Assembly (NCBI GenBank): GCA_963693365.1
Contig: CAVNZM010000004.1
Location: forward strand, 9,734,001-9,798,000
Direction: 5' to 3'
Length of the DNA: 64,000 nucleotides
Origin: Amoebidium appalachense
Lineage: Eukaryota > Ichthyosporea
In this document: positions 37,508-51,036 of the stretch, piece by piece
How positions within the stretch are numbered: the first letter of the stretch is position 1
Layout of the letters: each line of letters starts with the position of its first letter
Made by a program: the position numbers and the translations under genes
Notes under the pieces: generated by a model
The model's input: only the letters and a program-made list of their open reading frames with translations
Databases searched by the model: none
Told to the model about the DNA's origin: nothing

Positions 37508-37617
37508 GGTGTCAATTGGTCGATGAAGCGATCATGCTCATCAGTTTGTGAATTCACAGTCTTTATAATGCTCATCACATGTGCTTTAAGGGACCAAAAC
37601 AATGCTTGCACGGCCCG
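37508..37617 (-). CDS. Candidate 3'-terminal exon of the VAC1-like gene
   Basis: After an acceptor ggacccacag| the minus strand stays open and protein-like (RAVQALFWSLKAHVMSIIKT, then VNSQTDEHDRFIDQL) until it meets a 26-nt T run. It joins in phase 0 to the 38315 exon if that exon uses the donor TGG|GTGTTA, i.e. if it starts at 38311. An ATTAAA signal follows about 60 nt after the T run. The T run inside the frame is odd and could be an assembly or polymorphism problem. The exon may instead belong elsewhere. Confidence 0.35.
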
Positions 37618-37777
37618 CTGTGGGTCCGGAGTGTGTGCGACTTTGTAGGTGTGTCAGTGTGTGCCCAGTTGAATTGTGTATCTGCGCAAGTATGTGTGTG
37701 TGTGGTGTGAATGTGTAGGTGCGTGCGGAATTTATGTGTGTGTGTGTGTATGTAGATGCGTGCGAAAGTAGTGTGCG

Positions 37778-37917
<140 letters not shown>

Positions 37918-38008
37918 TGTCTAAAGAATGTGTCTGTGTTTGTGTGTGTGTGCATATGTGTACGTGTCCGTGCTTGTCTGTCTGTGCAACATTGGGGGGA
38001 AGGGGGAA

Positions 38009-38045
<37 letters not shown>

Positions 38046-38314
38046 GAGGGGGCATGGATAGTCTCAAGATCAATAGACAGGGCTCCGTTTTGGTGGTATC
38101 TAATTTTTTTTCAATGACTTGATTGTAACTTTGTTGAGATACAATGGTACATCTCGTCATGGAGGAAGATATATATATCACATTTCACAAATATCTTGTC
38201 AGTGCTCCCTATATACACGTGTGAAAGACCGGGCCCTTAATTCATACAATAATAACAATAAGTATACCTTCATTCATGTAGAACATACAAGCATACCTGC
38301 TTCCTAACACCCAC

Positions 38315-39390
38315 CTCTCCTCATCTTCAATTTCAACTGAATTACGTCCACCCCCTATACCCTGTCCCACTCGAATTTGAATTTAACGATCTATCATCTA
38401 ACACACCCTGCTCACCTTTCGCACCACTAGCCGCCACATTACTAACACTTTCTTTACCACTAAACCCCGCTAATGGTGCCGAAATGTCCACATCTATACT
38501 TCCCTTTTCCAATGATGCCGAGTTTGTCATGGTTTGAAGCACCGACTTGTTTATGACCTGATAGAGCCACAGGCGGTGGTCCTCCAGCATCAAAGTTACA
38601 CTCCGCCTGATTGCTTGCAATAACTGCACTTCGGTCTCGCTTCCGGCTGTCAACTGTGATATTTGCTTGCTGCAGGGGTTGCATAAGATTATTAAAGGGG
38701 GCTTCTTTAGGTATCCCGGTCGGGTCAGACCCGAATGGAATGAATTCAATATAGTTAACTTGGTGCACATCAAACAGCTTTTGGCCCGACCCGAGAACCA
38801 AAAAGCAGTGACCATAAATCGGCCTAAAAGAAACCCCCTTTAATGTATCACAGTGTTGAATCATGTTTCTGGTCTGCTCCAAAGTGGAGTGCAAAAGATC
38901 ATGTGGGTTGCAGGTGTTTATGCATGAAAAGGAGACTCTTTCGGGAATGGATAAGAAGAAAACTAAATGGATTTCTGTGGCCCAGTGTTACAATGGGGGA
39001 GGTCAGTATGACAACCGGGTAGACAAATGAATGAAAACAGCGAAAGTCATGCATGGTGCCGTGTGAAAAAATACAAGGAGCCAACAATCAAACTCACATT
39101 ATACGAAGGTGATGGGAAGACTGAATGGGGGTTATTTCAAGGGTATCATGTGTGTACTTGCAAAGAAATAAACGAAAAAAAGAGCTCTCTAATGCCATGT
39201 AACAGTAGATGCACGGGGAGCAAGCACGTTGTCCCTGTGTACACATGTGCGCGGGTGCAAGAGCTAACGTTACTGTTGGCAAAGGGGAGGGGAGGAAAAA
39301 GGCCTTTTTGCGCTTTCTTTTCATCCTAATTTTTCTCTCCTCCACTTCTCTTTCTTTTCTTTTCTTTTCTTTCTTTCTTTCTTTCTTTCT

Positions 39391-39468
<78 letters not shown>

Positions 39469-39530
39469 TGCGCACGCGTGCGCGCGTGTGACGCGTGTGT
39501 GTATAGGGGCGTGGGGGGTGGGGTGTGTGT

Positions 39531-39577
<47 letters not shown>

Positions 39578-40194
39578 AAAACCTGAGAGCGGCACACTGA
39601 GAAAAGATGGCCGTCAGGTCGGATTTGATTTGCTCCGCCACCAGCCGTGTCTCCTCGTGGGTGGCCCTGATGTTCAGTCAGCACCCTTCACATTTCTCCT
39701 ATGTGCACACACACACACACACGTATGCATGCACAGGCGCACGGGCGCACACATGCATGCACACACGATGTACACTTGCTATTTGATTTATTCCAAATCC
39801 AACCCTATACTCGGGCCCACCACTCAACAGATGCATTGACTACCTATCCTCAATATGTTACACTTCCCTACACCAAGCCGACCACACTCCCCAATATCTT
39901 CGGTTTTGAAAAGTATTCTAAGTATTCTCTTTGGTGTTCTCAAAGTATTCACAACATTTTGGCACCATCAAATGCCTTGCTTACGTTCTTCCATGCCAAG
40001 GAAAAAAGGGAACGAGAAGCTATAATACCATTTTTTTGGGGAATGCAAATTTAATGCATTCATTAAAAGGAAGAAATAAAGAAGAGCAAAGAAAAACACG
40101 AGATAGGGTATGTAGGTGGCTGGGTGCCAGAGTACTTGGGGAAGGAATTTTAGGGGATAAGTTAGGATAACAAAAACCAAGAAAGGCATTAAAT

Positions 40195-40233
<39 letters not shown>

Positions 40234-40482
40234 AAAAAAGAAGTTCAAAAAAACCTGTCGGTGAGAGCCCCCCCCCCCCCCCCCCCCCCCAAAAATAAAA
40301 AAATGGAAACAAGTGCAAAAATACCTGTCGGTGCCTGTCTGATCGAGTATTGGGGCAAATCTCTCCCACTCATCCACCTTCTCTCTTAGTCGAGCCTTTG
40401 CAAGTTCTAGTGCCTGCAAGTGAGGACAGCGAGAGGTACGTGGGGTTGGGTTAGTCTGAGTGGGGTTGGTTGGTTTACCACT

Positions 40483-40518
<36 letters not shown>

Positions 40519-40593
40519 GATGGGCGTGCGAGCGCAGGGAAAGAGGGGGGGGGGGGGGGGGGGGGGCACGGGTGATAGTTTTTTTTTTTTTTT

Positions 40594-40640
<47 letters not shown>

Positions 40641-40812
40641 AGGGGGGGAATGCTGTATGGGGTACTAGATTTTGCTGGCATGCTTGCTCATCCTAAGGCC
40701 TGCACAGGGGTGGAGGGAGGGATGTTTGGGCGAGGGGGGGGGGGGGGGGGGGCTTTGCGTTTTATTTTAGGTTGGTGAGTGTTTGTGTGTGTGTGTATAT
40801 TGAGGGGAAGGG

Positions 40813-40851
<39 letters not shown>

Positions 40852-41347
40852 TGTATGCATTAGAGGGTTGGAATTATGGAGGATGCACCAAAAGGCAAAA
40901 TGGACACGTCACAAAAATGAAAAACCGGAAATCAAACCATACAATGGAACAAATGAAAACGGTGCAGGCAGAAGACATTTGAGCAAAGCCCGTCATCAGG
41001 GAGGGGGAGGGGGAGGGGGGGAAGAGGGGGGGGGGGGGGGGGGTTTGAATGCGTCATTAAGTATGAAGTACACGGGGGGGGGGGGGGGGGGGGGGGGCAA
41101 CCCTTTGTGTTTCTTTTTTTTCGGTTACCTTTGGGGCGTGTGTTCATGTGTGCATGTGTGTGTGTGTGTGTGTGTGTTGGGGGGGGGGGGTTGTGATACC
41201 CGATAAAGAGGAAGCAACTCTGGCAGCTGTTCGCTGACCGTGTCTGGGTCCTTCACTATGGGGGGTGCCTGAGACCTAGCAGCCACACAAAGTGAGCGCT
41301 AAAACACAAAATGGGCAGGTCAGTGACTTTGTGCGGATATCAGGGAG

Positions 41348-41404
<57 letters not shown>

Positions 41405-42228
41405 GGGGGGTTTGCTTGACACTGTTACTCATGTCAAACGGGACATGTACAATCTATGGAGCCCCTACCTTAGAAAAGAGAAACATGTGGCTGGGTGTGT
41501 GTATGGGGCGGCAGTGTTGGTGGGGGTTGCGGGGAAACGAAAAACTCTCAAGTCAGTTACACTGACATCAACGCGATTCAATGAAAGAAGGGCAGGGGTG
41601 ACTGCAGCAGCCCAAAGAGGGGAAAAAGTGGGGAGGGGGGAGGGGGGCGGGAGGGGAGGGGGGAGGGGGGAGGGGGGACGGGTGGGGGGAACTAAATAGA
41701 GATTGCAGGGTGGAAATTTCACCAACCTCTTGACTGTGGCTATGCATGTCTGGCATGCCCTGATCTTAACCTCCCCTGTGAAGTGAAGGAGTTGGTGGGT
41801 TCGTAGTGGCGCAGCGGGGAAAAAAAAAAGAAATAAGAAAGAAAAAAAAAGAAAAATGGAGCATGTACGCCAAGGGACCCCCAACTCATACATCTCATTC
41901 ATTCATGGCGCAAGGCTAATACAGAAAGAGGATATATTAGACAACTGCCATTGTACGACAACATGCACGAAGTCCCGTCGTCTATATTAAAATAAACAGG
42001 GTATGTTTGGTAGTAAAGGGGGGAAGAGGGTGTGCGTGTGTGTGTTGGGGCGGGAGGAGGGGGGGGAGGGGGGAGATGAGAGCGAGAGAGGGAGGGGGAG
42101 GGGGGGGGGGGGAGGGGGTTGTCTGCACCTTGGTCGTTTGGAAGGAAATCAGTGCACGTGGGACTGCCACAAAACACACGGCCACACAGCCGGCAGTGAT
42201 GGCGACGGTTGAGGAGGGTGAAGCGCGC

Positions 42229-42311
<83 letters not shown>

Positions 42312-43603
42312 ATGCATGTGTATGTGTATGTGCATGTGTATGTGCATGTGCACGTGCATGTGCAAGTGCATGTGCATGTGCAAGTGTGTACTGTCCGTGT
42401 TTGTGAACGCGTGCAAATTCGAGCACGTGTGAGTGTAAGTGTGAAAGAGTGAACTACTACGTTGCCAAAAGTACAAGTTATTTTGTGTGCAAGGTTGGCA
42501 TGGACCTTCATGTCTCCTCAGCCACCAGACAGCTCTAATAGGGCCGAAATCTAGGACGCTCACGAAATCGAAAAATCCATGAATATTAGTATGTGTAGCA
42601 ATCACATTGACTTGATCAGGGGTGGAGCAGAAGATGTCCCCCCCCCTCCCCCCCATTTTTTTTTTAAAAAAAACATTTCTTTTGGAATCTTTTTAACCGG
42701 GGGAGGAGGGGGGAAAGGGAGGGACGGAGGGGGGAGCAAGGGAGGAAGTCAGGTGAGGGAGGGGGAGACAGAACTCTATCCATCCTCCCGGCTAAATTGG
42801 GCTTTATGTGGTCTCCTTACCTCTCTTCTCAAGCCTCTTCTTCCTGTTGTCTTTCAAAAGCCCTCATCGGTTTGGTTCATTGTTTTGTCACAGGTAGAGG
42901 GAAACACAAGCACGAGTGGCGTGGCGGGGTGTGAGGAGGGGGGAGGGGGTGGCCAGGGGGAAGAAGGGGGGGGTGGGGGGAGGAGAGAGAGAGGAGGGCT
43001 TGGGGGAGGTAGGGGGATGGAGCAAGGGATGGAAGAGTTGTTTGGTTCATTGATTGGTTGGGTGGGGTGGGGTGGGGTGGGTGCGTGGGTGCGTGGTGGT
43101 GGAGGAGGTTGGGGGGGGGGGGGGGGGGGGGAGAGGGCATACCCACACAGGGGGCAGGAGGGAGCAAGTTGATCTGGCTGCCACGCCACAACACTTTGAG
43201 GGTCTGGGTAGGGTTAAGGGGGGTGATAGTATGGTTAATAAAGATATGTTTACGATGTGTGTGTGTGTGGGTTGGTGTAACTGTACGGTGTGCAGGGGGT
43301 TATGGTTGGTTGGTGCATGTGTGGTGGAAAAGTGACCAAAAAGCAAGAGGGGGGTCCGGGGGTGCCGGTGGGGGGGAGGGGGGGGGGGGGGTAGGATTAG
43401 AAGCCCTTACCTATTTAGCATGAAGTGCAAACATCTATGAAAGAAACACAGCGTAGATACATTAAGGACTAAAAGAGTCAGCAATGATGAATAAGGCAGG
43501 TGGGTCGCAGGGTGGGGGCAGGGGAGGGAAGAGGGATGGGGGTGGGGAGGAGGGGGAAAGGGGGAGTAAGGAGGGGGAAGGGAGGGGGGAGGGAGGGAGG
43601 GAA

Positions 43604-43641
<38 letters not shown>

Positions 43642-43787
43642 GGGTTAATCACCTTCATTTGCCCGTAACTGTAGTCCGTGGTGGGATGAAAGGAGTAGGG
43701 CAGTGATGGGTGGCAGGGAGCAGTCCAGTGAGCAAAGAGCAACGGATGAACGGGGAAAGGGACCACCAGGTGGTGGTGGTGGTGTGT

Positions 43788-43848
<61 letters not shown>

Positions 43849-44051
43849 AGGTGGAGGGCTGGGGCAAGGGCCTGGAGGAAAATGGTGGGGAGAGGCGGCG
43901 GAAAGGGGAGGGGGGGGGAATTAATGTGGGATTGGGGGGCCGGCGGGGGGCGGGGGGGGGGGGGGGGGGGGGGGGGGAGGGGGGAGATGGGATGTGGTTG
44001 GTAACCTTGATATCTCGACTAACTGCTAATTTACGAGGAGCATGGGTGAGT

Positions 44052-44113
<62 letters not shown>

Positions 44114-44822
44114 GTGTTGCTATATCTGCAGATAGCATTGGCCAACTAATCATTTGGTTGGTTTACATATGCACCCACTCATCACCACCTTTCACCACGA
44201 ACACCAGCAGATTCTAACTGCACTGCTTCATCTCCCCTACCTGCCCACCCACCATCTCCTAGCATCTGGCTGAAAGCCCCCCTGCATACCCATATGCCAT
44301 GCAAAATGCATTGGTTTTTTTGTGGGCGCGGAATGGGCCGCAAACCTAAACCACATAATGGAAATCTCAACCATGTTTGTGATAGATTGTCATTTGGGGC
44401 GGTGCAACCAGAATCATTCTGACAACAAAATAATATCAGTCTTATTACTATGACATGTTTGGTCATGTCACATCCTACTTCATATATTTATATTTCATCG
44501 TGTCACCTAACGGGGAACAAGGGACTAGGCTTGGAGGGAGGGGGGAGGGGGGGGGGGGGGGGGGGGGGGGGGAGGTCACCCTATTAAGGCGGTTCTGAAA
44601 GGAAGACTGTTGGTTCAGTCTTGCCTCTCTGGACCGTTTACGCAACAGACAGAAGTCGCCTGTGCGTTTTCGATCAGGACCTGCAACACAAAGGGGTGGG
44701 TTAGGTATGACGCAAAGGGGCATATCACAGGGAGGGGGTTTGCCTTCATCAACGGATATTTATTTTTGGCTACTACACGTCTTTCTCCCTCCCATCCATC
44801 ATTCGCTCCTCCCCCTTCTAAG

Positions 44823-44853
<31 letters not shown>

Positions 44854-44922
44854 GCGGGGCCTCTTGTTCCTCCCTGTTTTAGTTTTCTTGAATTTTTCTC
44901 TTGTTTCGTTTTAGCTCGCCTT

Positions 44923-44964
<42 letters not shown>

Positions 44965-45520
44965 TTTCGTTTCGTTTTGTTGCCTTATCCTTTTCTCGTT
45001 CTTTTTTTTCTTTTCTTTTTTTTTCGTTGTTGTTGTTGTGGTGGTGGTGGTGATGGTCGTGGTGGTGGTGCTGTTGGGGTGAGGTAGGGGGGTGCGGGGA
45101 GGGGGAGGGGGCGGGGAGGGGGGGGGGGGGGGGGGGGAGGGGGGAGGGGGGGGGGGGGGGGGAGGTTGGGCTGTAGAGAGGCTGGGAGTTGTTAGTTTGG
45201 GTAAGCATATAGTCTACCATATAGGTGGGTGCCACATGATACCAAACCAAAAAGTGCCCACAGAAACCAACAACAGTAGTGTCACCGGTGGTCCAGGCGT
45301 GATTCTTTTTCAGGCAAAAGGTACGGGAAATTGATGTCATAAACCAGAGGACCCAGAGATGACAAGCAAAAAAGAGGGGAAATAACAGCAGACATGGAGA
45401 CACCAGAAGCACAGCAAAAACACACATCCCGACACCCCGACACGCAGGAGGGTGTTGCGCGTGGCACAAGCACACACCAACCCCCTCCCTCCCCTCCCCC
45501 CACCAACCCACAACACACCT

Positions 45521-45555
<35 letters not shown>

Positions 45556-45922
45556 CCCTCCCCTCCCCCTCCCCCCTTCCAACCCTTACCCCGTCCCGTC
45601 TCCTTCATTTTATTTTCCTTTCGTTTTATTCTTTTCTGATAATATACTCCTACTTTTTTATTGTTTCATAATTATCCTCTTGTTTCACACAACGTTCCAT
45701 TCAAATTCCAGACATTCCACAGCACACACCATGGTGGTCATTGTAGTCGTCCCTCCCCTCAAAGCACTCCTTGCACACTGGGTGCAGGTTGCCATTTTCG
45801 GGGTCCCAGTTTGCCGCCCCGTCCAATCGCATTTCGTATACCAGGTGCCTGCCGCAGTAGATGTGGCCACACCTAAAGGTAGGAGCCAATCAGAATTGTT
45901 TGTTGGACCAGACAGTGTACTG

Positions 45923-46009
<87 letters not shown>

Positions 46010-46764
46010 TACATGGAAATCTGATGATGTGCTTGGTGACTGACTATCAGCGATGTCCAAAGGACATTAGTTGACAGAAAATTAGACTAAGTTAGGCCAT
46101 CCACATACCCTACTCAATGCAAGTCTACACATGCAATATTACTCCGCCTTAGACACGCACAAGTGAACATCACTCACCCCAACCTGACCAGTTGTGCCTA
46201 TGAGCACATCACGAGTGAAAATATGCATGCACCCACCAACTATGCGCTGCATGCATTCACACGTGCATGCACAACACATGCTAACTGTGTGCACATGAAT
46301 TACATGACACGTGTTCCCACGTGCACAACATGTGCCCACGTGCAAGTCACGTGCCAGCCACGTGCATGGACTCACTTCCTGCACCAGCACCGCCTTTCGA
46401 CCAATCCCAGAGCAGTGCCACAGCCCTCGTGCCGGCACCTGTCGTTGGGTCCCTCGGGCCGCCAGTGCACACGTGTCTGCACTTAAAAGTAGTTAAAATT
46501 TAAGCTGGTGTTGCGATTGGTTGAGGCAGTTTCACAGTTGCTATGAGTAAACATTAGGCGGCAGCCAAAGCTACCTGTATGGCCAAGGCAAGAGGATGTC
46601 TGTTCTAGTAGCCGTGGTTGCTGTGGGGTGCATGTCAATTTTATATATGCCATTCTTCTCCTTGTTCTACCCCCCCCCCCCCCCTCTCTCCCCCCCAACC
46701 CTTTTCCCCCCCACCATCTTTGTTTTGGGTTTTTTTTTTTTTTTTGGTGGTGCTGGTGGTGGGT

Positions 46765-46797
<33 letters not shown>

Positions 46798-47462
46798 GAA
46801 GGGGGGAGGGGGAGGTGGAAGGGTGGGCGGGGGGGGGGGGGGGGGGGGTTGCAATTGAGGGTAGCGAACATGGAAGCAAAGGGATCAACAAAAACAAACT
46901 ACAAAAACCAAAAATTCCAAACAGCAACAGATTTGCTGGCAGAAGACAATCTAACAGAACAGAACCTAAGAGGTGCTTTATAATCAATAGACGACATGCA
47001 AAAAAAGAGCTAATCCCATATGAACAAGGCAGGTCCTGCCTCATCTAAAAAAGCGCGAAACATCATAGGGAGAAGGATGGGAAGGTGGGTGGGGGGGGGG
47101 GGGGGGGGGGGGGGGGAGGAGGGGAGGGAGAAAGCGCGGGGAGGGGGGGGGGGAGGGGGGGAGGAGGGAGGGAGAGAGGGAAGGGAGAAGGGGGGGAGTG
47201 AAAGGGAGAAGGGGGGGGGGGGGGGGGGGGGGGGGAGGTCTACAATGTTGGTGGGGATCGACTGTGCAGGTGTGGTGGTGAGTGCTGGCTGGGTGGCAGC
47301 TTTGCGTAATGTGGCTGCAAGATTATAGGTGTTTAAATATTAGGTTATTTATTTTTTTCTTTCTTTCTTTGCGTGTGTGTGGGGGGATGCTCCTCCTTTT
47401 CTTTCCTTTTTTTTTCCTTTTTCTTTTTATTGCTAACAATATCATAAATATTGTTATTATTA

Positions 47463-47506
<44 letters not shown>

Positions 47507-49359
47507 TGGCACACGAAAGGTCTCGTTGTGTAATGGGGAAGGGGTGCTGTGTGTGTGTCGACGGTTATGTCGAGCATGGAGGTTGATGTGTTTGCCCTTT
47601 GGTGTAATGCTCGGATTCGGGTGTGTTTGTGCACATCTGCACGTTGTGTGTGCGCAAGAAGATCGATCTTTAGTGGATAACGCTATTTCAAAGTTGCACA
47701 CATGGCAGCGAAGTCTATGGGCGGGGGAAGATCCAAAAAAAGGGGGGGGGGGAGGGTGGATGGGTTGGGGGGGGGGGGGGGGGGGGGGGGGATATAACAC
47801 CAAGGCTGAAGCAACCAAAAACCTCATTAAATGCAAGTCCTAGCTCTTGATACGCGGGGAAAGCATGAGAGATTCCTGAACGACACACCAAAGCAGGCCG
47901 AAAGCGCCCTCCCTTATCCCCCCCCCCCCCCCCCCTCCCCCCAGGGGCCCTCAAACAACCACAAAAAAAAAAAAAAAAAAAAAAATGAAAGGTGGGGGTC
48001 GGTGGGTGGTGGGGGTCTTCTCAAATATATCAAGAGGAGGGATATCAGTCTTAGTAGATTATGCGGTGAAGGGGGTTTATTTATATGAGCTCTTATTTGG
48101 GGGGAGGGGGGGGGGGGGGGGGGGGAGGGGGGGGCTCAAACCAACTACTGGGGTAGGAGAAGGGAATTTCGGCACAGCATCTGCAGCCGCAGACATAAAT
48201 TTACTTGTTCCCTCAGTGAAATTTCTCCACATGTCAGGAAGCGCAAGTGCAGGGCCCGTGAGTGATGTCGTGCTTGCATTCTTGCTTGTGGGTGCGGGGC
48301 CCGGGAGTGGGGGTGGTGATTGGGGGGGTTGGGTGGGACGAGGGGATGAAGTGGGCGTATTGGCAGAAGGTTGTGGTTTCGGAGACGATGTGGTGTCTTG
48401 TAGATAAGTAGAGGGATGATCAGACGCTGAGGCTAGAGAGGAGGTGGAATGATGGTGGTCGTCTGTAACGGAAAAGGTGTGATGTTAGCGTGGGGGGTTT
48501 TCTGTGTGAAGTGGGGGGAAAGACTATGCCAGAAGGGGGTGGGGTGGGGCTGGGGGGGGGGGGGGGGGGGGGCGGAAGGGCCTCCAAAGAGGTGGGACAG
48601 GAGAAAGGGCCCAAACACTGAAGATGATATGCATCATGGATGCGTGAGTTTGAGAAGCAAAGAAAGCACCGGGGGGGACGGGGGGGGGGGGGGGAGGGGG
48701 GCGGAGGAAGGGCGGGAGGGGGGTGGTTGCGGAATCTAGGCAACCAAGACGGTGATCCAACCAAATACGAAAAGTCGAAGTCTATGTGCTTTGTTGTTGC
48801 CAAAAGCTGAAGTGAATGTGGTGTGTGCGTGTGTAGATGTGTGTTTAACGCTTGGGTGTGTGGGTGTGTGTGTGTGCGTGTATGTGTTTTTTTTTGTTTT
48901 GTTTTTTTTTTTTTTGGGGGGGGGGGGGGGGGGAGGGGAAGGGGAGGGGAGGTGGGGGGGTGGGGGGGGGAGAGGGGGAGAGGGGGGTTGGTGGTGGAGG
49001 GGGGGGGGGGCGGGGGGCAAGGGGGGGGGACCTGTGTTAAGTGGCGAAGGTGCCTTTTGGACAAGAAGCAACAATACCAAACTTTAAAGGAATATCAAAA
49101 GGGCTGAAGAGGGAGCCTGAAAGCAGGGCCAAGCAGAAGAACAGGCAGTTCGTACTCGCTTGTTATTCCTCGTGTGCTGGAAAAGTTAAAACCAAGCTAA
49201 GGTGAACACAACGAGATCGTGCGGCCAGAGTGCAACAAGAGGTTAACAGCGATCTAGCGTGTACAAGTATGTAATAGCCGGGGCAACAAGGGGTGCGCGG
49301 GGGGGGGGGAGGGGGGGGGGGGGGGGGTTAAAGGAGAGGGGGAAGGCGGGGGGGTAAAA

Positions 49360-49394
<35 letters not shown>

Positions 49395-49476
49395 TACCAT
49401 CTGCTGAGGCATTTGCAACAACACCAGCGCTTTTGCGCCAGAATTTGAAAGTGACGGGGGGCTCTATTTGCTCCAT
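38315..49476 (-). CDS. VAC1: Vac1/Pep7/rabenosyn-like endosomal FYVE protein
   Basis: PI3P-binding tether/scaffold; homologues link Rab5-type GTPases, Vps45 and syntaxin for vesicle fusion at endosomes. Exons in transcript order: 49398-49476, 48149-48462, 46376-46476, 45730-45872, 44580-44680, 43653-43668, 43143-43203, 42129-42229, 41727-41775, 41200-41275, 40325-40413, 39583-39666, 38416-38639, 38315-38336; every join keeps phase. FYVE-like 1 runs HWRPEG, CRHEGC, RRCWCRKCGHIYC to HPVCKECFEGRDDYND. A linker QSSFQNRLNR and QSVVAWQPDQ lead to FYVE 2: CPLCGARFTLLNRRHHCRLC, GRVFC, then KIRACQTC. Next come helices ALELAKARLREKVDEWERF, RLVAEQIKSDL and VQLLQAIRRSVTLMLEDHRL, as in rabenosyn. FYVE-like 1 lacks the RHHC core and has C-X4-C spacing. 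No N-terminal C2H2 finger was found. The first exon is weakest (ATG and phase only); the exact 3' end is unsettled. Confidence 0.85.
42229..42312. repeat. (GT)n tract ending at the FYVE exon acceptor
   Basis: About 80 nt of GT on the plus strand. In the sense strand it is (CA)n whose last CACAG is the 3' splice site of the exon encoding RRHHCRLCG. An AC/ATGTGC-rich degenerate repeat extends to about 42390. Confidence 0.9.
45926..46005. repeat. (AC)n microsatellite
   Basis: About 80 nt of pure AC on the plus strand in the intron between exons 46376-46476 and 45730-45872 of the VAC1-like gene. Confidence 0.95.
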
Positions 49477-49932
49477 CCCGAAGAGCGCACAACTTAACTG
49501 GAATGTCTGTGTGTTATCCCTTTCTATCGTTGTCACCTGTATAGCTATTGTTAGTGGAACATCCGGCAACCTCAAGCTACCTCGGGCAAACCGCTAACAA
49601 TTGGTGTGTTACCATGAGGTGATTGGATTTGGGATGAAGGGGTGATTGCGCTATGTTGCAGAGAATAAATGCATACACATGAAAACTAGCGGTTTTTTAG
49701 CATACACAAATCACTCAAAACAGATAACAGTCATTGAGCCTACAGTTCTGAACTAGTGTGACGAAGTTTGGCTGGGATTGGTCTCCCAAACCTTCTTGTG
49801 GATTAGGGGTCGTATAGGTCTGGCAAGAATTAACGGCAGGACGGCTGAAAGAGTTTGGAAAATGGAAAATATAATTAACCTTTCAACCTGTTGAAGTTTC
49901 GGAAGATCTTTGGGTGCGTTGTAAGCCAATAC
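49477..49932. other. 5' flank of the VAC1-like gene
   Basis: Short unique stretch between the proposed first exon and the palindromic element. It holds a GTGATTGGATTTGGG motif (inverted CCAAT) near 49620. No TATA box or further exon was identified. If the first-exon model is right, the promoter lies here and the element inserted within about 450 nt of it. Confidence 0.4.
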
Positions 49933-49937
49933 GTGAC

Positions 49938-51004
49938 GGCGTGGGCTAACAGGGCTCCACGCCGATAGCGCACAACTCGCGCTGCATCCACTCTGTCACA
50001 CTCCGGGTCTGGTGGTTGACGTACCGGTGAGAAGGATGCAGTGGGGGGCGCCGGGGGGACGGGGGGTGCCAGCAACTGCTGCCTGTAGGGCCGGGACACA
50101 GATGGTGGGCACCACTCGCGTGCGCACGACGGGGTCACGCAACTTGCCCGCGCCTTGCTTGATTTTCCGCAGCCGTAGGGTGATGCGGTGGCTTTGTAGG
50201 TGCGGGCCTTCAAAACCACGTCTTCTGCGAGCAGTTCGGTGACCGTGGTCCACGCAGGCCCCAGAGGTAGGCCAACAGGAGCACTCCCAGGCGCCGCTGT
50301 GTGTCGGCGGTGGTCTGCGGCTGGTGGGTGAGGATGAGGGACACCCATTCGGCATCGAACCGCCGCGGGTCAGCCAGCTTGTCGGGGTTACGCTGCATAT
50401 GGGTGCGGGTGTACTCCTGGGTGAGGGCGGACATGACCGATGGGGGAGGGTATGGGAGCCCCCAAAGTTCGTTTACCTTGCGCAGGGCAGAGAGCTTGCC
50501 GACCACCGTGCCCGGCGCGTAATTTCGCTCCATCAACTTGGCCACATACTCAGTGGCAACCGTGCCGGTGAGGGGCCAAGGGGCGAAGGCGGACTCTTGA
50601 CAAAACTGAAGGTAAAACCGAATTTCCATCTGGTAGCGCTCCCAGGTGGCGGCGGCAAGGGTGTTGCTGATCAAAACATCCACATTTGCCCTGAGGGTCG
50701 GGGGCATAGATTGGACCACAGCCGCACGCCACGCACCAAAGTCGCCGATGGGAGAAACATAAACACGCCCCGTCGCGGAGGGGTTTACATCCACAGTGGG
50801 AGGGGGCCCCGCAGCTGGGCCCCCCACACCACCTTCTTGACCGGGCAAAATAATCACCCCTTCAGGGGCACCGGGGGGCGGAGAAGTCGACCTTGGCGGC
50901 TCCGCAGGTGCTGGGGAAGGGGCAGGACTGCAGAAACGACCGGGACAGTGTCCTCCGCCGCGGTGGCGAAGTTCAAGGGCCAGAGGGGCATTTTCCGCAG
51001 CGAC
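49938..51004 (-). pseudogene. Tyrosine recombinase, left arm (broken)
   Basis: The phage-integrase-type fold is visible in pieces. The N-terminal SAM-like part includes TWERYQMEIRFYLQFCQES and APGTVVGKLSALRKVNELWG; the start of the catalytic domain is LLLAYLWGLR (box I Arg). After GLR the frame is lost: one base appears missing there and another about 50 nt later, exactly as in the right arm. The copy then ends before the HxxRH/Tyr boxes, so it cannot encode an active recombinase. An acceptor-like motif (gtttattag|) precedes a GGGHCPGRFC segment, suggesting the original gene was spliced to ORF1. Confidence 0.75.
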
Positions 51005-51036
51005 CTAATAAACAACGAATGGAAGAACGTGGAAAC

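Noticed and set aside
38460-38894. Minus-strand ORF of 144 codons overlapping the VAC1-like C-terminal exon
   Set aside because: The frame that joins in phase to the rabenosyn-like helices is a different one. The upper part (about 38700-38894) has some protein-like character but no acceptor or phase support.
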